Positions 1 to 10,690 of a DNA stretch of 64,000 nucleotides are shown here, one piece after another. The notes under the pieces were generated by a model that made no database searches, was not told where the DNA came from, and saw only the letters and a list, made by a program, of their open reading frames with translations. Origin of the DNA: Anodontia alba (lineage: Eukaryota; Mollusca; Bivalvia; Lucinida; Lucinidae); NCBI GenBank assembly GCA_964016985.1, contig OZ024827.1, forward strand, positions 57,517,507 to 57,581,506, in the 5' to 3' direction. Position 1 is the first letter of the stretch; every line of letters starts with the position of its first letter. A program made the position numbers and the translations under genes.

Positions 1-310
1 TGGTATGTTGAAGCCTTTAAGGGAGGCTTTGAGGGTTCCTTGTATCACTTCTTCTGACCGCCATGGGAGCGTTTTCCTATTTGTAGTTCTCCATAGACGA
101 TTTTATTTTGCAAACGTTCATTAGGCATTCTGGTAACATGGCCTGTCCATCTTAACTGTGCCAATTTCAGAAGGGAATGTACACTCTGCATCCCTGTCCT
201 TTTCAGGACTTCTGTGTCTGGAATCCTGTCTTGCCACTTGTTTTTAGAAGTTTTCTAAAACAGCTTGTATGGAAGTGGTTCAGTCTTTTGACATGCCGTT
301 GGTAAACTGT

Positions 311-1998
311 CTAAGTTTCGCATGCGTATAATAGTGTTGGCAGCACCACGGATCTGTATACTTTCAGCTTTGTGTCAAGTCTGATTCCACTTCTGTCCCA
401 AACACTTCCACGTAGTTGGCCAAATACTGCACTAGCTTTGGCAATCCTGGCATTGACTTCATCATTAATGTGCACAACTCCAGACAATGTGCTTCCAAAG
501 TAGGTGAACTTGTCTAGCACTTGCAATCGTTGACCTTTCACTGTGATGGTTGGCTCCTTGTAAGTCTTTCCATGTGCTGGCTGATATACTAACTCATTTT
601 GATGCTGATTGTGAGATCATAGCTGTCACATGAGTCGGATACTTAATCCACACCTTTTTGCATTTTCTCTTCTGTTGGAGTACCCTTTGCCATGTCATCA
701 GCGAAGAGGAACTCATCTAGCACCTCTGTCTGCACCTTGGATTTAGCTTGCAACCTTCTTAGGATGAAAAGTTTCCCATCAAAGCGATACCTAATAGGTA
801 TACCATTGTCACCATCCTGGAAAGCATCTGTAAGCATGACAGAAAACATCATGCTGAACAGTGTTGAAGCTAGTACACGGCCTTGCTTAACTCCATTTGT
901 CACAGGGGATGGATCTGAAAACTCGCCGTCATTTTGGACCCTTGCTTTTGGAACTGCCGCACCATTGCTATGAAGTTGGCAGAACAGCCAAACTTTGCCA
1001 TAATTATCTAAAGTCCCTCACGACTGACTGTGTCAAATGCTTTGGAAGGTCGACAAAGGTCATGTAGAGGTCCACATTCTGTTCCTGGCATTTCTCTTGA
1101 AGCTGTCTTGCTGTAAAGATCATGTCTATTGTTCCTCTCTCTTTCCTGAATCCACATTGGCTTTCTGGTAGAAGCCCTGACTATTCAAAATGTTCATTCA
1201 ATCGATTCAGTAGGATTCTAGCAAGGATCTTCCCAGCAATTGACAATAAAGAGATGCCTCAATGATTGTCACAGACTTGAGGATTGCCTTTCCTTTTGAA
1301 TAGGTGGATAATTGTTGCATCCTTGAATTTTTGAGGGATGGCTTCTTTTATCCACATAGTGTGAAATAACTCTGTCAGTTTCTCTGCAACTGGAGGACCT
1401 GCTTTGTAGATCTCTGCTGGTATTGCATCTGATCCTGGAGCCTTGCCAGATGACAGGAGTTTTATTGCTTTCACTGTTTCAGAGACGGTTGGGAACTCAT
1501 CAAGCAGCGGATTACATTCCACCTGTGTTGATAGCTTCATCATTGATAGATGATGGTCGATTAAGGACACCATCAAAGTGTTCAGCTCATCTTTTTAAGA
1601 TAGCTTCCTTGTCAGCAGAAGACTAGTCCATCTGCACTAAGGAGTGGGGTGGTTCCTGAGCTCTGGGGACTATATACTGTCTTAAGTGCATCAAAGAACT
1701 TCTTCATATCCTTTCTGTCTGCAAAGGACTGGATTTCATCAGCCCTTTTGCTCAGTCAGGAGTCTTGCATGTCTCTGAGCTTAGTCTGAACTGTTTTACA
1801 TATGTTTGAATAGGCAGTCTTACTAGATACTGAGCTGGTATCACAGAGGTATGCCTTGTGTATTTGTTGTTTCTCTTCAAGGAGTCTCTGAATTTCTTTG
1901 TCATTCTCATCAAACCAGTCTGGGTGTTTGTGAGATACTGGACTGGGAATCCATTGCTGAAATGTGAACGGTGTCTCTAAAGACTGTCCAGCTCTCAT
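311..1998 (-). pseudogene. LINE reverse transcriptase domain and C-terminal region, decayed
   Basis: 1756-1998 is a linker. 1259-1576 has SGKAPGSDAIPAEIYKAG, the first conserved RT block of these LINEs. 903-1259 holds the remains of the KAFDTVSRE block, broken by a one-base change near 1020-1080. 643-903 has NGVKQGRVLASTLFSMMFS and FLFADDMA, the catalytic xADD box. 311-541 is the post-RT segment FTYFGSTLSG...RSVVLPTLLYACET. The pieces sit in different frames, so no intact RT remains. Order and spacing match one element collinear with the endonuclease region upstream on the same strand. Confidence 0.87.
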
Positions 1999-2028
1999 CT
2001 ACATCTTCTGAACTGTGTTCCAATGCAT

Positions 2029-2945
2029 CTAAACGGCTGCAGATATCATTGACGAATGCTTGCTCTTGCTGTCTTGTTTCAGCTTGGAGACATCTAATCT
2101 CTTTGGCACATTCTTGCCTTGTGGTCGTCGTACAGGCTGAATGCGCAGGTTGAGTTTGCTGATAACAAGCCTGTGATCTGTCCAACAGTCTTCACCACAC
2201 ATAGTCTTTGTCACTCTGACATCCTGTCTGTCCCTTCTTCGCACTATGACATAGTCAATGAGATGCCAATGTTTGGAGCGAGGGTGCATCCATGATGTTT
2301 TTCTGTGAGTTGGTAGACGGAAGACTGTTGGTGATCAGTAGTTCATGCTCTGCACACTTCCTTAAAAGGAGGAGGCCATTGCTGTTGCACTTCCCTATTC
2401 CTTCAGTTCCAATCACTCCTTCCCAGGTTTGGTGGTCTGTGTCCACTCTGGCATTGAAGTCCCCGAGGAGGATCAGTTTGTCTGTCCGGGATGCTGCAGA
2501 AATCACAGAATCCAGATCATCATAGAACTTGTCTTTGAACTCATCTGGATTGGTCATTGTGGGTGCATAGGCACTTACAATTGTTGCATGTCTTTTGCCA
2601 GATAAGGGAAGTCAGCGTCATCAGGCGGCGGTCATTTATGACTTTTGGAAGTCCTGAGAGCTTGCTGACGAGGTGTGACTTGATGGCAAATCCTACTCCT
2701 GCGTCATGCCGCTCTTCTTTCTGTGTCCACTCCAGAAGAAAGTGTAACCAGCACCAACTTCTTTTAAAAAGTCCTTCCTCTGCACGGCGAGTCTCACTCA
2801 GAGCTGCAATCTCGACTTTATACCGGTCACGTTCTCTACCAATTAGAGCTGTTTTTCGCTGAGGTCTGTCAGAACCAGTGCTGTCCATTAGAGTGCGCAC
2901 ATTCCATGCGCCGATGGTAAAAGGTATTACCTTTGTCTTCTTTTT
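2029..2945 (-). pseudogene. LINE endonuclease (EEP/APE-like) domain, frameshifted
   Basis: Three overlapping minus frames make up the domain. 2541-2900 holds IAALSETR (catalytic Glu) and an AGVGFAIKS stretch. 2255-2557 holds LLGDFNARV (catalytic Asp and Asn). 2029-2289 holds DYVIVRRRDRQD and TDHRLVISKLNLR (the C-terminal Asp-His). Upstream, about 2880-2930, reads as a shifted 'WNVRTL' start typical of these enzymes. The family nicks target DNA to prime reverse transcription. The frames do not join without indels near 2255-2290 and 2541-2560, so the copy is dead. Motif content is direct; function is family knowledge. Confidence 0.85.
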
Positions 2946-3640
2946 TCTTGTTCGACCGCTAAGTGGGATCCCCGCTGATCGCGGTTAACCAGCCAGGAGT
3001 TTTGAAGCAGGCAATTGTTTAGGGCACCTTTTCTAGCCCCTTCCCCATGCTAAGGGGGTGTGCAGTGCGATCCTAAAAAGGTCTGCTCAGCGCCCAGTTC
3101 GGATGCCGAATTCCCTGTACTGCTTCATTTTTAAGGAAAGCGACCATATAGAACCAAGCCGCCTGTGTGCAGGTCCGCAGCTACAGCTTCCAGTGTTTCC
3201 CCACCTGCTGCCTTGCCGCTCGCCCATCGCCACAGGGATTTTGTATGACTTGCATATGTGTGCTTGCTGTGACTGTGTATTGCTGATTAAGATGACATGC
3301 GCTGTGAATTGGATTATAGTAAGGGAGAGGCGCGCAGAGTCAACCTCACTCTCTCGTCCTGACCTAGCTGGATCCAGAGGCAAGACAGTGTCAGGACATC
3401 TGGAGCTAAGCCCGGATGCAGTGGATGACCATGACTTCTGTTGTGCCTTGTCATGCTCTCCATACTCCACAACATGCCGCTGCAACGCCGTTTGGGCCGT
3501 TGAATCATAGTAATGATTTCCTCCGCCCCAGCTGCCGAAGCAGACTTTACATAACTGGAACTGGCATATCCAGATATGCAGGTCTTTGTTTGGAGTTGTC
3601 AAATCCTAGATGAATTGCCGACCAGGGCTTGAGAGCTCCA

Positions 3641-4740
3641 TCTACCCTAGATATTGCTACACAGATTCAGTTAACAGCTATACAGAAGCAGTAACTTAAA
3701 TGTCTTATGTAGCTTATAGTATCTCTTAATCTATTGCCTAATAGCAAAATTTTGAGATGGCCCGTTAAGGCAGACGAGTAGCGATTACGTCCATCTGTTT
3801 ACTATATGTACCAATGCTAGAATTTAGGTGCATTCTGAAGATAGTACAGTGAAATGGAAGATCCGATTGTCAAGCGTAAAGCAAGGAATTTCCTTATTAT
3901 GGATGACTAAATCGTCTAAAGAACATCCATTGTAAAATTAGAGACAGTTCAGTCTTTAAACAATATCGACTTAGCACTGACTTGGTCGTCTTCTTATATA
4001 TTTCCGCTACCCGTTAAGGGAGAAGTTCTGTTCTTATTCTTCTCATAATAACGAGAAGGAAAATGACTCAGATTATCGGAACATTGAATAAATGAGGAAG
4101 CGAATTCAATTTAGTCCTGAAAATTTCTTGAACAATATAAAGGACCCGTTTGTTTTCCTCACTGTTTCGTAAGTATACAAATCTTTCTCCCTTGGAATAT
4201 CTCGACGTGGTAAGATAAGTAGTGGGTTTTTATTACTTGTAAATATCACTCATGTTAGAGGTGGTAGAACTAATTGCTGCGTTAATACTCCTCTTAGAAA
4301 AGTCCTTTATGTAGCAGACTTAAACGACTATGTTTAGTTCCTAGACCTATAAAGTACGTCTGCTTAGGTCTGGAAATTTTATCGGCTGTCTAGGTTTCTA
4401 AACGGTCCCGTAGCCGAATATGTTAATTTGTTAATAATTTGTATATTATCGGAAGAAGAATCGTCTTTATCTAGAGAGGATATTTTGATTAGGATAAAGT
4501 TGTAATTTATTCGTATAGCACTCATAGAAGTCAATAAATTAACACTTTGATTTGTATTTTTTATCAAGTTTATCCCCTTATACTCGTAATTTGTCCTGGA
4601 TATACTCGGTAGTATTTTCTATCAATTTACATAGAGGAAGAACTAATAAGGAGCTGAACGCGGCTCCGAAAATATTTCAAATCCTAACATAAATTTATAG
4701 GAAGTATGTTCTTTCGAAGCTCTCAGACACATCTCCGGTA
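3641..4740. other. AT-rich stretch without recognised genes
   Basis: No conserved protein motif, tRNA-like box or clear tandem repeat was seen on either strand. The only sizeable frame, 4379-4567 minus, is short, low in complexity and unsupported. Confidence 0.5.
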
Positions 4741-4789
4741 AAGTTACGTTAGAGGGCGTAAGCAGTGTTGCAACCCAGCAAGCAAAAGA

Positions 4790-5790
4790 TATAGGACCCA
4801 CATGGGCCACAAATGGGTATTTATATGGGTCCTATATGGGCAACCCATAAGGGACTCATGAGGGATTTGCAACATGGTTCCACGTTGGACCCACATGGGC
4901 AAAGCCATTTGGGAACTATATGGGTTCAGTACGGGAAAATCAACCCACATTTATCTTCCAGAAAAAAACAAAACTTTTAGACATTTTTATACAAATGATT
5001 ATAAGTCCCCAGTCCCAGCCCATATGATGGACTGGTAAGGTCCCAACAGAGAGAGACCTACGTACATGTGCAAGTTATTGCACATGCGTAGAATCAAGAG
5101 GCCTTAAAGATATAGGCGTCCTTTGTAATAGTTGGACATGGTGGCCTCATGCGTATTTATATATACCTCAATTTTAAAAGTAACAGAGAAATACAAGTTA
5201 AAATAAAAATATGACCATGAATCGACGTCCATGTCGGAAAAACTGTCAAGATAAATTTAGTAAATGCATTCAAGTTGTAATGAAGAAACTATTATTTTTA
5301 TTTTCTTATTATCATTATTATTTGCATTTATATCAGAAAATTTACTATTTTTTTTTTAATATTTTGTTTAAATAGTGGTACAGTTGTTCCCCTTAATGCC
5401 CATATTGACCCCATATGGGTCCCATATAGTAATGGGAGGTCAACATTGGAACCATAGAGGTCCATAGGAGCTATTTGGGCCCTAATTATGTATCTTGAAA
5501 TTATCATTTTTCCATGATTATTTCAGTTTTATCTCGGGGTTCCACAGATTAGAATTTATTTTTATAGTTATCGAATTTTATCGATATGCGACCTGTATGG
5601 GTCTAATATGGGCAAAAAAGCCTATATAGGGCCCATTTAGGACCCTAATGGGATAAATGCCCAGAATCTGCTCATATGGTTCCCATATATACATGTTTGT
5701 TGGCCAAATTTTACCAATATGGGACATATATGGGTCTTATATGGGCAAAAAAAACCTATATGGGGCCCATGTAGGACTTGAATGGGATAA
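4790..5790. repeat. ATATGGG-rich dispersed/tandem repeat
   Basis: Blocks at 4796-4960, 5390-5470 and 5590-5785 are dense in cccatatggg, atatgggtcc and tatgggc. Two related sub-units are visible near 5596 and 5729: both run tatgggtct(a/t)atatgggc, then an A run, then cctatat(a/g)gggcccat, then gggataaa. The blocks are separated by AT-rich DNA without motifs. The repeat core CCCATATGGG is itself palindromic. No coding signal; the family is not identified. Confidence 0.7.
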
Positions 5791-5955
5791 AGAGAGAAAG
5801 ATTATTTCAAGCATATTTTGTTAAAATATCTAAAATATGAAATCACAAATATTAATAGTTTAGTTTAACTATTAATTTCCTGAAACCATCAAATGTCAGC
5901 ATAGCTGACTGAATTTTAAAATACTTTAAAAACAATAAAATTCACTCCAGTTACA
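5787..5955 (-). repeat. Inverted fragment of gypsy LTR (LTR start)
   Basis: This 169-bp stretch is the reverse complement, with few differences, of the first 169 bp of the LTR at 12370-12538. Shared stretches include atttcctgaaaccatcaaat and tcagcatagctgactgaatt. It ends exactly in the LTR terminus ...CAGTTACA at 5955, the complement of TGTAACTG at 12370. It therefore belongs to an LTR in the opposite orientation to the gypsy body beside it, not to a normal 5' LTR. Confidence 0.9.
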
Positions 5956-5967
5956 GTTAGATGTAAC

Positions 5968-6320
5968 AGGTGAAAAAATTCTAATCACCGCAATGCCGCA
6001 GCTGGGGATCGAACCCGGTCCGCTGGACCACGCCGCTATAAAAGCCGGCTTGTACCGCAAGGCAGTACAAGTGTATCATATACTTATCACTACTACATAT
6101 TCCCCCTCCATTTTAAGATTTGTCCGCTATTCTTCATTTGAGCAACAATACCAGGCCACCAAGCCTATTGGGCCACCAAGCCCATCAAATGGGGTTATTT
6201 ACGTTGGGCACCAGATGTAACAGGTAAAAAAATTCTAATCACCAATGCCGCAGCCGGGTATCGAACCCGGGCCGTCCGCGTGACAGACCAACACTCTACC
6301 GCGTCGCTATAAAAGCCGGC
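5968..6320 (-). mobile_element. Two tRNA-derived SINE-like segments, decayed
   Basis: On the minus strand 6246-6320 reads as a tRNA-like head: A-box-like TAGCGACGCGGTAGAGTG, anticodon-loop-like CTGTCAC followed by GCGGAC, and B box GGGTTCGATACCC. The CTGTCACGCGG loop region resembles tRNA-Asp(GTC). A second, shorter copy lies at 5995-6050, missing the anticodon arm. Each is followed on the minus strand by (c)attggtgattagaattttt, then acctgttacat. Stem pairing is incomplete, so these are not functional tRNAs. They abut the 5' break of the gypsy gag at about 6321. Confidence 0.65.
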
Positions 6321-6329
6321 ACATATGCC

Positions 6330-7798
6330 CATTGGGTATATGAAGTTAAATGTCTTCTTGTAGAGAAGACACATAAACCTGAAGCTTTGGCTCAGGCTAT
6401 AAGAAGGTCTCTTCGTGGCGAAGCCAGCAATTTGGTTCGTAGATTAGGTATTGGGGCCATTATTCCTGAGATATTAGAAAAATTTGCGAGTGTCTATGGT
6501 GAAGTAAACACAGAAGAACACCTGTTGGCTAAATTTTATAGTGCCAAACAGGAAGAAAATGAAGATGTGACCAAGTGATTACAGCTGTTGAAAGAAAGAT
6601 GATAGAGCCCACTAAAGTCAATGAAAGGTTAAGAAATATGTTTTGGCAAGGTCTTAAGCCTGCCCTGAAAGATATTTCAGGATATAAGAAAATAGAAAGG
6701 AAGGCAATGATCAGGAATCGATACAATTATCCACACCTCCTATCAGAGACATCAAAGGGAAAGAAACACAAACACGAAATAACGGGACCCTAATAGAAAC
6801 ATCACTAGCAGAAAGCCAAACGGCCAGTTACTTTCCCAAAAAGTGGCCAAATGGCTATCCAAAACAAAAAGATGTAAGCGACACACACATTCAAAGATGA
6901 ACTATAACAAAAATAAACCATGACAGAACCGCCTTGGAACGGTCAGTGGAAAGTATTTCACTGGGGGGCTTAAATCGATTTTACGTGGCCACAATCCTCG
7001 CCCTTACTTCTGCGGCGGTTTAGACACATAATTTGTTCAGTCCGCATGAAGGCTTCCTAACTCATCAGAGCTACATCTCCGAGAACACAAAAAATCAACA
7101 AATTACAGAGATAAAACAACGATGAGGACTCGACAGCACGAAACGACTGAAATGCTAAAGCAAAAGAAAACCAACAGTAAGACTCCGGTGGGCCCGACCA
7201 AAGTTGAAAAAGTAAGAAGTTTGAAAAAATTACAGATTTGATAAAATTAAGGGTAGAAATGCATAAATTAGAACAAGATCATTTAGTCTTGTCAGAAAAC
7301 AACACCCTGTAATATAATTACTAAAGATAAGGAAGAACAGTCAGAATTGATAGAAATGAAATCAATGATTGAATCACTGACAAAAACAGTCAAACAGTTG
7401 GAAAGCAAAGTACATCAAACACCCCAACAATACAATGGAACACACACAACCCTAATTATAATAGTAACTCAAGAAGGGGTAATTTTCAAAATAATAGGGG
7501 AAGGGCTTTTAACAGTTCACATTATAAAGGTCCATTTAGAGGCAATACTCAAGATTTTAGTCCAAATATTAGATCATATTCATAATCTTTTCAGCAGCAG
7601 GGTGGAAGAAAAACTTTTAATAGTGGTGCTCAAGGGTATAGTTCTTTTCAAGGTGCTTATCAAGGGGTAAGCCAGGAACATGATCAAAAAAATTATCAAA
7701 ATCCAGAAGAAGAAATTTTAATAGAGGTCCATTGTGTTTTAGATGTCGCCAGTGTAGCCATTATCAGTGGCGTTGCCCAGTGAGAATGGACCATAGTA
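6330..7798 (+). pseudogene. gag: Gypsy gag polyprotein, interrupted
   Basis: Capsid-like sequence begins before the Met at 6387: the frame is open upstream through KPEALAQAIRRSLRGEASNL. It continues in a second frame at 6575-6793 (QGLKPALKDISGY). About 6840-7195 is foreign (repeat X). Gag-like coiled sequence resumes near 7230 (MHKLEQDHLVLSENN). At 7735-7780 there is a CCHC zinc knuckle, C-x2-C-x4-H-x4-C (CFRCRQCSHYQWRC), the nucleocapsid signature, with a stop just after 7790. Function by family: packages element RNA into particles. Confidence 0.85.
6840..7195 (+). repeat. Repeat X copy 1, inserted in gypsy gag
   Basis: It holds the marker phrases of a dispersed family seen elsewhere in this window: accgccttggaacggtcag at 6927, gggggcttaaa near 6963, cctcgcccttacttctg near 6994, and gtccgcatgaaggcttcctaact near 7040. 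The same order of phrases occurs at 55498-55640 and 56357-56775. It splits the gag reading frame, so insertion post-dates the gypsy copy. Borders are approximate. Confidence 0.75.
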
Positions 7799-7924
7799 GG
7801 AAACATTTAAACTGACACAAACCTATGGACAGGGTGGTCTTTAGGTTTCAACAGTAAATGCCCCAAAGTATCTAATATCATAGGCAGCAGCGATGAGGCC
7901 AACATACTTATAAATAATATAGAC

Positions 7925-8250
7925 AAATGCTTTACTAGACACAGGTTCTTGTGTTAGTACAGTCAGCAAGACATTTTATGAAAACAATTTTAAGCATCTA
8001 GCGCTTATACCTCTTGATAAAATTTTAAAGCTAGAGTATGCTGATGGTCAGTCATTGCCATATTTTGGTTATATACAGGCTGATCTGCAGTCAGTAGATT
8101 TTATTACTGATTATGTACAAAGTTGTATTTTATTAGTAGTGCCTGACACTGATTACAATACAAATATACCAGTGTTGTTAGGAAATAATGTCCTACTAGA
8201 ATTTTTAAACAATTGTAAAGAAAATTTAGGTGTCAATTTTCTTCAGAACG
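7925..8250 (+). pseudogene. Gypsy aspartic protease domain
   Basis: ALLDTGSCVSTVS near 7930-7968 carries the DTG-like catalytic box (here LDTGS). It is followed in a continuous frame by a flap-like region and by NIPVLLGNNVLLEFL (about 8160-8210), matching the ILG box position of retropepsins. The first part lies upstream of the Met at 8055, which is therefore not a real start. The family cleaves Gag-Pol in the particle. Confidence 0.8.
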
Positions 8251-9650
8251 CTGATTTACACACTCCCTGGTATTTAGCATTCAGACGTATGGTTGTAAGG
8301 GAGAAAGAGTTAAAGAAAAATAAAAACAGGTTAGCTCTTGTACGAAGTGCTGAAATTAAAAACATAACTATTCCAGCAAACAGCACTGTCACAATACAAG
8401 GTGTAACTGCTAAAGAAATAGATCACAAACCTCTGTGTGCTCTGTTAGTACAGACAGAAGACTCTATCATATCAAATGACTTTGATGTCACTCCTGCTGT
8501 GATAAATTATAATTTTGGGAAAAATGGTATGGTAGATGTACAAAGAACAAATGTTACAATTTCAACATTTACTGTTCCACCCAGAGCAGTACTATGTGAG
8601 TTGCAGCCTATTAATGTAGACTTAGATTACTCAGTTACAGAATCTGCTGTTACAGAAGAATCACAGTTCGATAAAGTTTCTATTGAAACTGTCGGTTTAT
8701 TAGCTGATGAGGTTGAAAAAGTAAAAACTCTTTTACTTCAGCATTTCTCTTCAGGGGACACAGATATAGGCCATTGTACATTTGTTGAGCATAAAATCAA
8801 TCTCACAGATGAAACCCCTTTCAAGCAAAGGCACAGACGTATCCCACCAGCCATGATCGATGAAGTAAGAGCCCATCTTGAACAGCTTGCCGCTAATGGT
8901 ATTATTAGGAAATCACATTCACCCTGGGCATCAAATGCCGTGTTAGTAAGCAAAAAGGATGGTAAGATCAGAATGTGCGTTGACTATAGGCAGTTAAATA
9001 AAAGAACCATTAAAGACTCCTATGCTTTGCCAAGAATAGAGGAGATATTAGATACTTTGTCGGGTTCTAAATATTTTACTGTTCTTGATATGAAGTCAGG
9101 GTATCACCAGGTTGAAGTGTTTGAAGAACATAAGTGTAGGACAGCTTTTACTGTTGGCCCACTGGGATTTTGGGAGTTTAATCGTTTAGCTTTCGGCTTA
9201 AATAATTCGCCGGCCACGTATCAGCGTCTCATGGAGCAGTGCCTAGGTGACCTGAATATAAAAATAAGTGCCATCTATGTTAATGACCTTATAATATTTT
9301 CAGACTCTTTGGAAGAGCATCTCAATAGACTGGACAAAGTTTTGACGATGTAACCTTAAGTTAAACCCAAAGAAATGTTCTTTCTTACAAAGTAAGGTAA
9401 AATATGTTGGACATGTAGTGTCTGAAAATCGCGTGGAACCAGATCCTGAAAAGCTTGAGAAAGTAGCTAACTGGCCCATACCTAAAAATGCTGAAGAGGT
9501 CAGACAATTCACCTCCTTTGCTGGGTACTACAGAAGATTCGTTAAAGATTTTTCAAAGATAGCAAAACCCTTAACAGATCTTCACCCCACTACATCTTAC
9601 AAAAATGGTAAGAAGGTTAAATCTTCTAAAGCTTTTATTTCGGGCAAAGA
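8055..9650 (+). pseudogene. pol: Gypsy reverse transcriptase domain, active-site altered and frameshifted
   Basis: The frame 8055-9353 holds protease C-terminal sequence, a spacer and RT. RT blocks visible include ASNAVLVSKKDGKIRMCVDY, FTVLDMKSGYHQVEV (first catalytic Asp) and FGLNNSPATYQRLM. The second catalytic box reads YVND (codons 9276-9287) where YxDD is required; residue 410 of this frame is Asn, codon AAT. The frame ends in TAA at 9353; RT thumb sequence resumes in another frame (KYVGHVVSENRVEPDPEKL, about 9395-9450) and ends in TAG at 9654. Homology is certain; the copy is catalytically dead. Confidence 0.93.
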
Positions 9651-9654
9651 CTAG

Positions 9655-10100
9655 CAAGAAGCTTTTGATGAATTAATGAATCTTTATCTTCCCCTCCTAT
9701 ATTAGGCTATGCAGATTACAGTCTTCCGTTTGAAGTTAATACGGATGCAAGCTTAAAAGGGTTAGGGGCAGTGCTTTATCAAAAGCAAGAAGGTAAACTT
9801 AGAGTTATTTCTTATGCTAGTAGAGGCCTTAGAAAGTCAGAAAAAAATTATCCTGCTTCAAAGTTAGAATTTCTAGCTCTGAAATGGGCCATTATAGGAA
9901 AGTTACATGATTATCTGTACGGTGCGAAATATACAGTTGTAACTGATAACAACCCATTAACATAAGCCTTGTCAAAAGCTAAGCTGGATGCTACTGGTCA
10001 CAGATGGTTGTCGTCTTTAGCCAGTTATGATTTTAATATAGTTTATAGACCAGGAAGTAGTAATGTAGATGCTGACATTTTATCAACATATCCTGACAAT
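9655..10100 (+). pseudogene. Gypsy RNase H domain, with internal stops
   Basis: A frameshift near 9690 leads into VNTDASLKGLGAVLYQKQ (catalytic Asp of TDAS), then YASRGLRKSEKNYPASKLEF (Glu region) and VVTDNNPLT. A TAA at 9963-9965 stands where the next residue of the family is normally aromatic. The frame is otherwise continuous into LDATGHRWLSSLASYDFNIV and YRPGSSNVDADILS. This is the RNase H of Ty3/gypsy type, which removes template RNA. Confidence 0.9.
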
Positions 10101-10302
10101 CTAGATTGTACAGAAATTCACAATGATTCTGTAAAAGCTACGTGTGCATGTATTGTTACACCCCCTTTCCATACAATAATGTCTGTAGATATTCTAGAGG
10201 CAACTGCATTTCCTGGCACACCAATGGCACAAGTTGACATGCGAAAAATTAGAAAAGAACAACTGAATGATAGTTTACTTGGTTTCTTGGTAAGAGCTGT
10301 CC

Positions 10303-10690
10303 GTGACAAAAATCGACCTCAGAGATCAAGTATACATTCTAGAGAAGATTCAGCTATATAGAGAAACAGGCATAGAAAGTGAGAAAAAGTGTCAACTTGT
10401 GTTGCCATTGGCTTTCATAGAACAAGTATTATCTGGCCTCTACAATGATATGGGTCATCCAAATAAAGATCCACGTCTGTGACAAAAATCGACCTCAGAG
10501 ATCAAGTATACATTCTAGAGAAGATTCAGCTATGCTGAAATACTTTGATAATTTAAAATTGATTAGAGGCATTCTTTATAGAGAAACAGGCATAGAGAGT
10601 GAGAAAAAGTGTCAACTTGTGTTGTCATTGGCTTTCATAGAACAAGTATTATCTGGCCTCCACAATGATATGGGTCATCTAAGTAAAGAT
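10303..10690 (+). repeat. Direct partial duplication inside gypsy pol
   Basis: 10303-10472 and 10479-10690 are two copies of the same segment, offset 176 bp, both starting gtgacaaaaatcgacctcag. The first copy lacks about 45 bp that the second has (deletion after agattcagctat). The second copy keeps the continuous frame into integrase. The duplicated part is the linker between RNase H and the integrase zinc domain. Confidence 0.9.

Larger units (their letters stand above)
1..3640 (-). mobile_element. Non-LTR retrotransposon, endonuclease + reverse transcriptase, decayed
   Basis: The minus strand carries, 5' to 3', an apurinic-like endonuclease and then a reverse transcriptase, the order of LINE ORF2. 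The body is split over at least six short frames. The element runs off the left edge of the window, so its 3' end is not visible. The 5' boundary near 3640 is a guess: 2950-3640 has no recognisable domain and is read as 5' leader because it is GC-richer than the AT-rich DNA beyond it. The protein style resembles the molluscan genes often mislabelled 'craniofacial development protein 2-like'; the clade (RTE or other) cannot be settled by eye. Confidence 0.85.

Noticed and set aside
3058..3602. Long frames on both strands (150 and 171 residues)
   Set aside because: No domain recognised on either strand. They lie directly upstream of the LINE endonuclease and are better explained as its GC-richer leader.
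6246..6320. Functional tRNA-Asp
   Set aside because: The anticodon stem and acceptor stem pair poorly and the copy sits in a repeated context; read as SINE-derived. The same applies to 17022-17102, 54831-54900 and 60917-60990.
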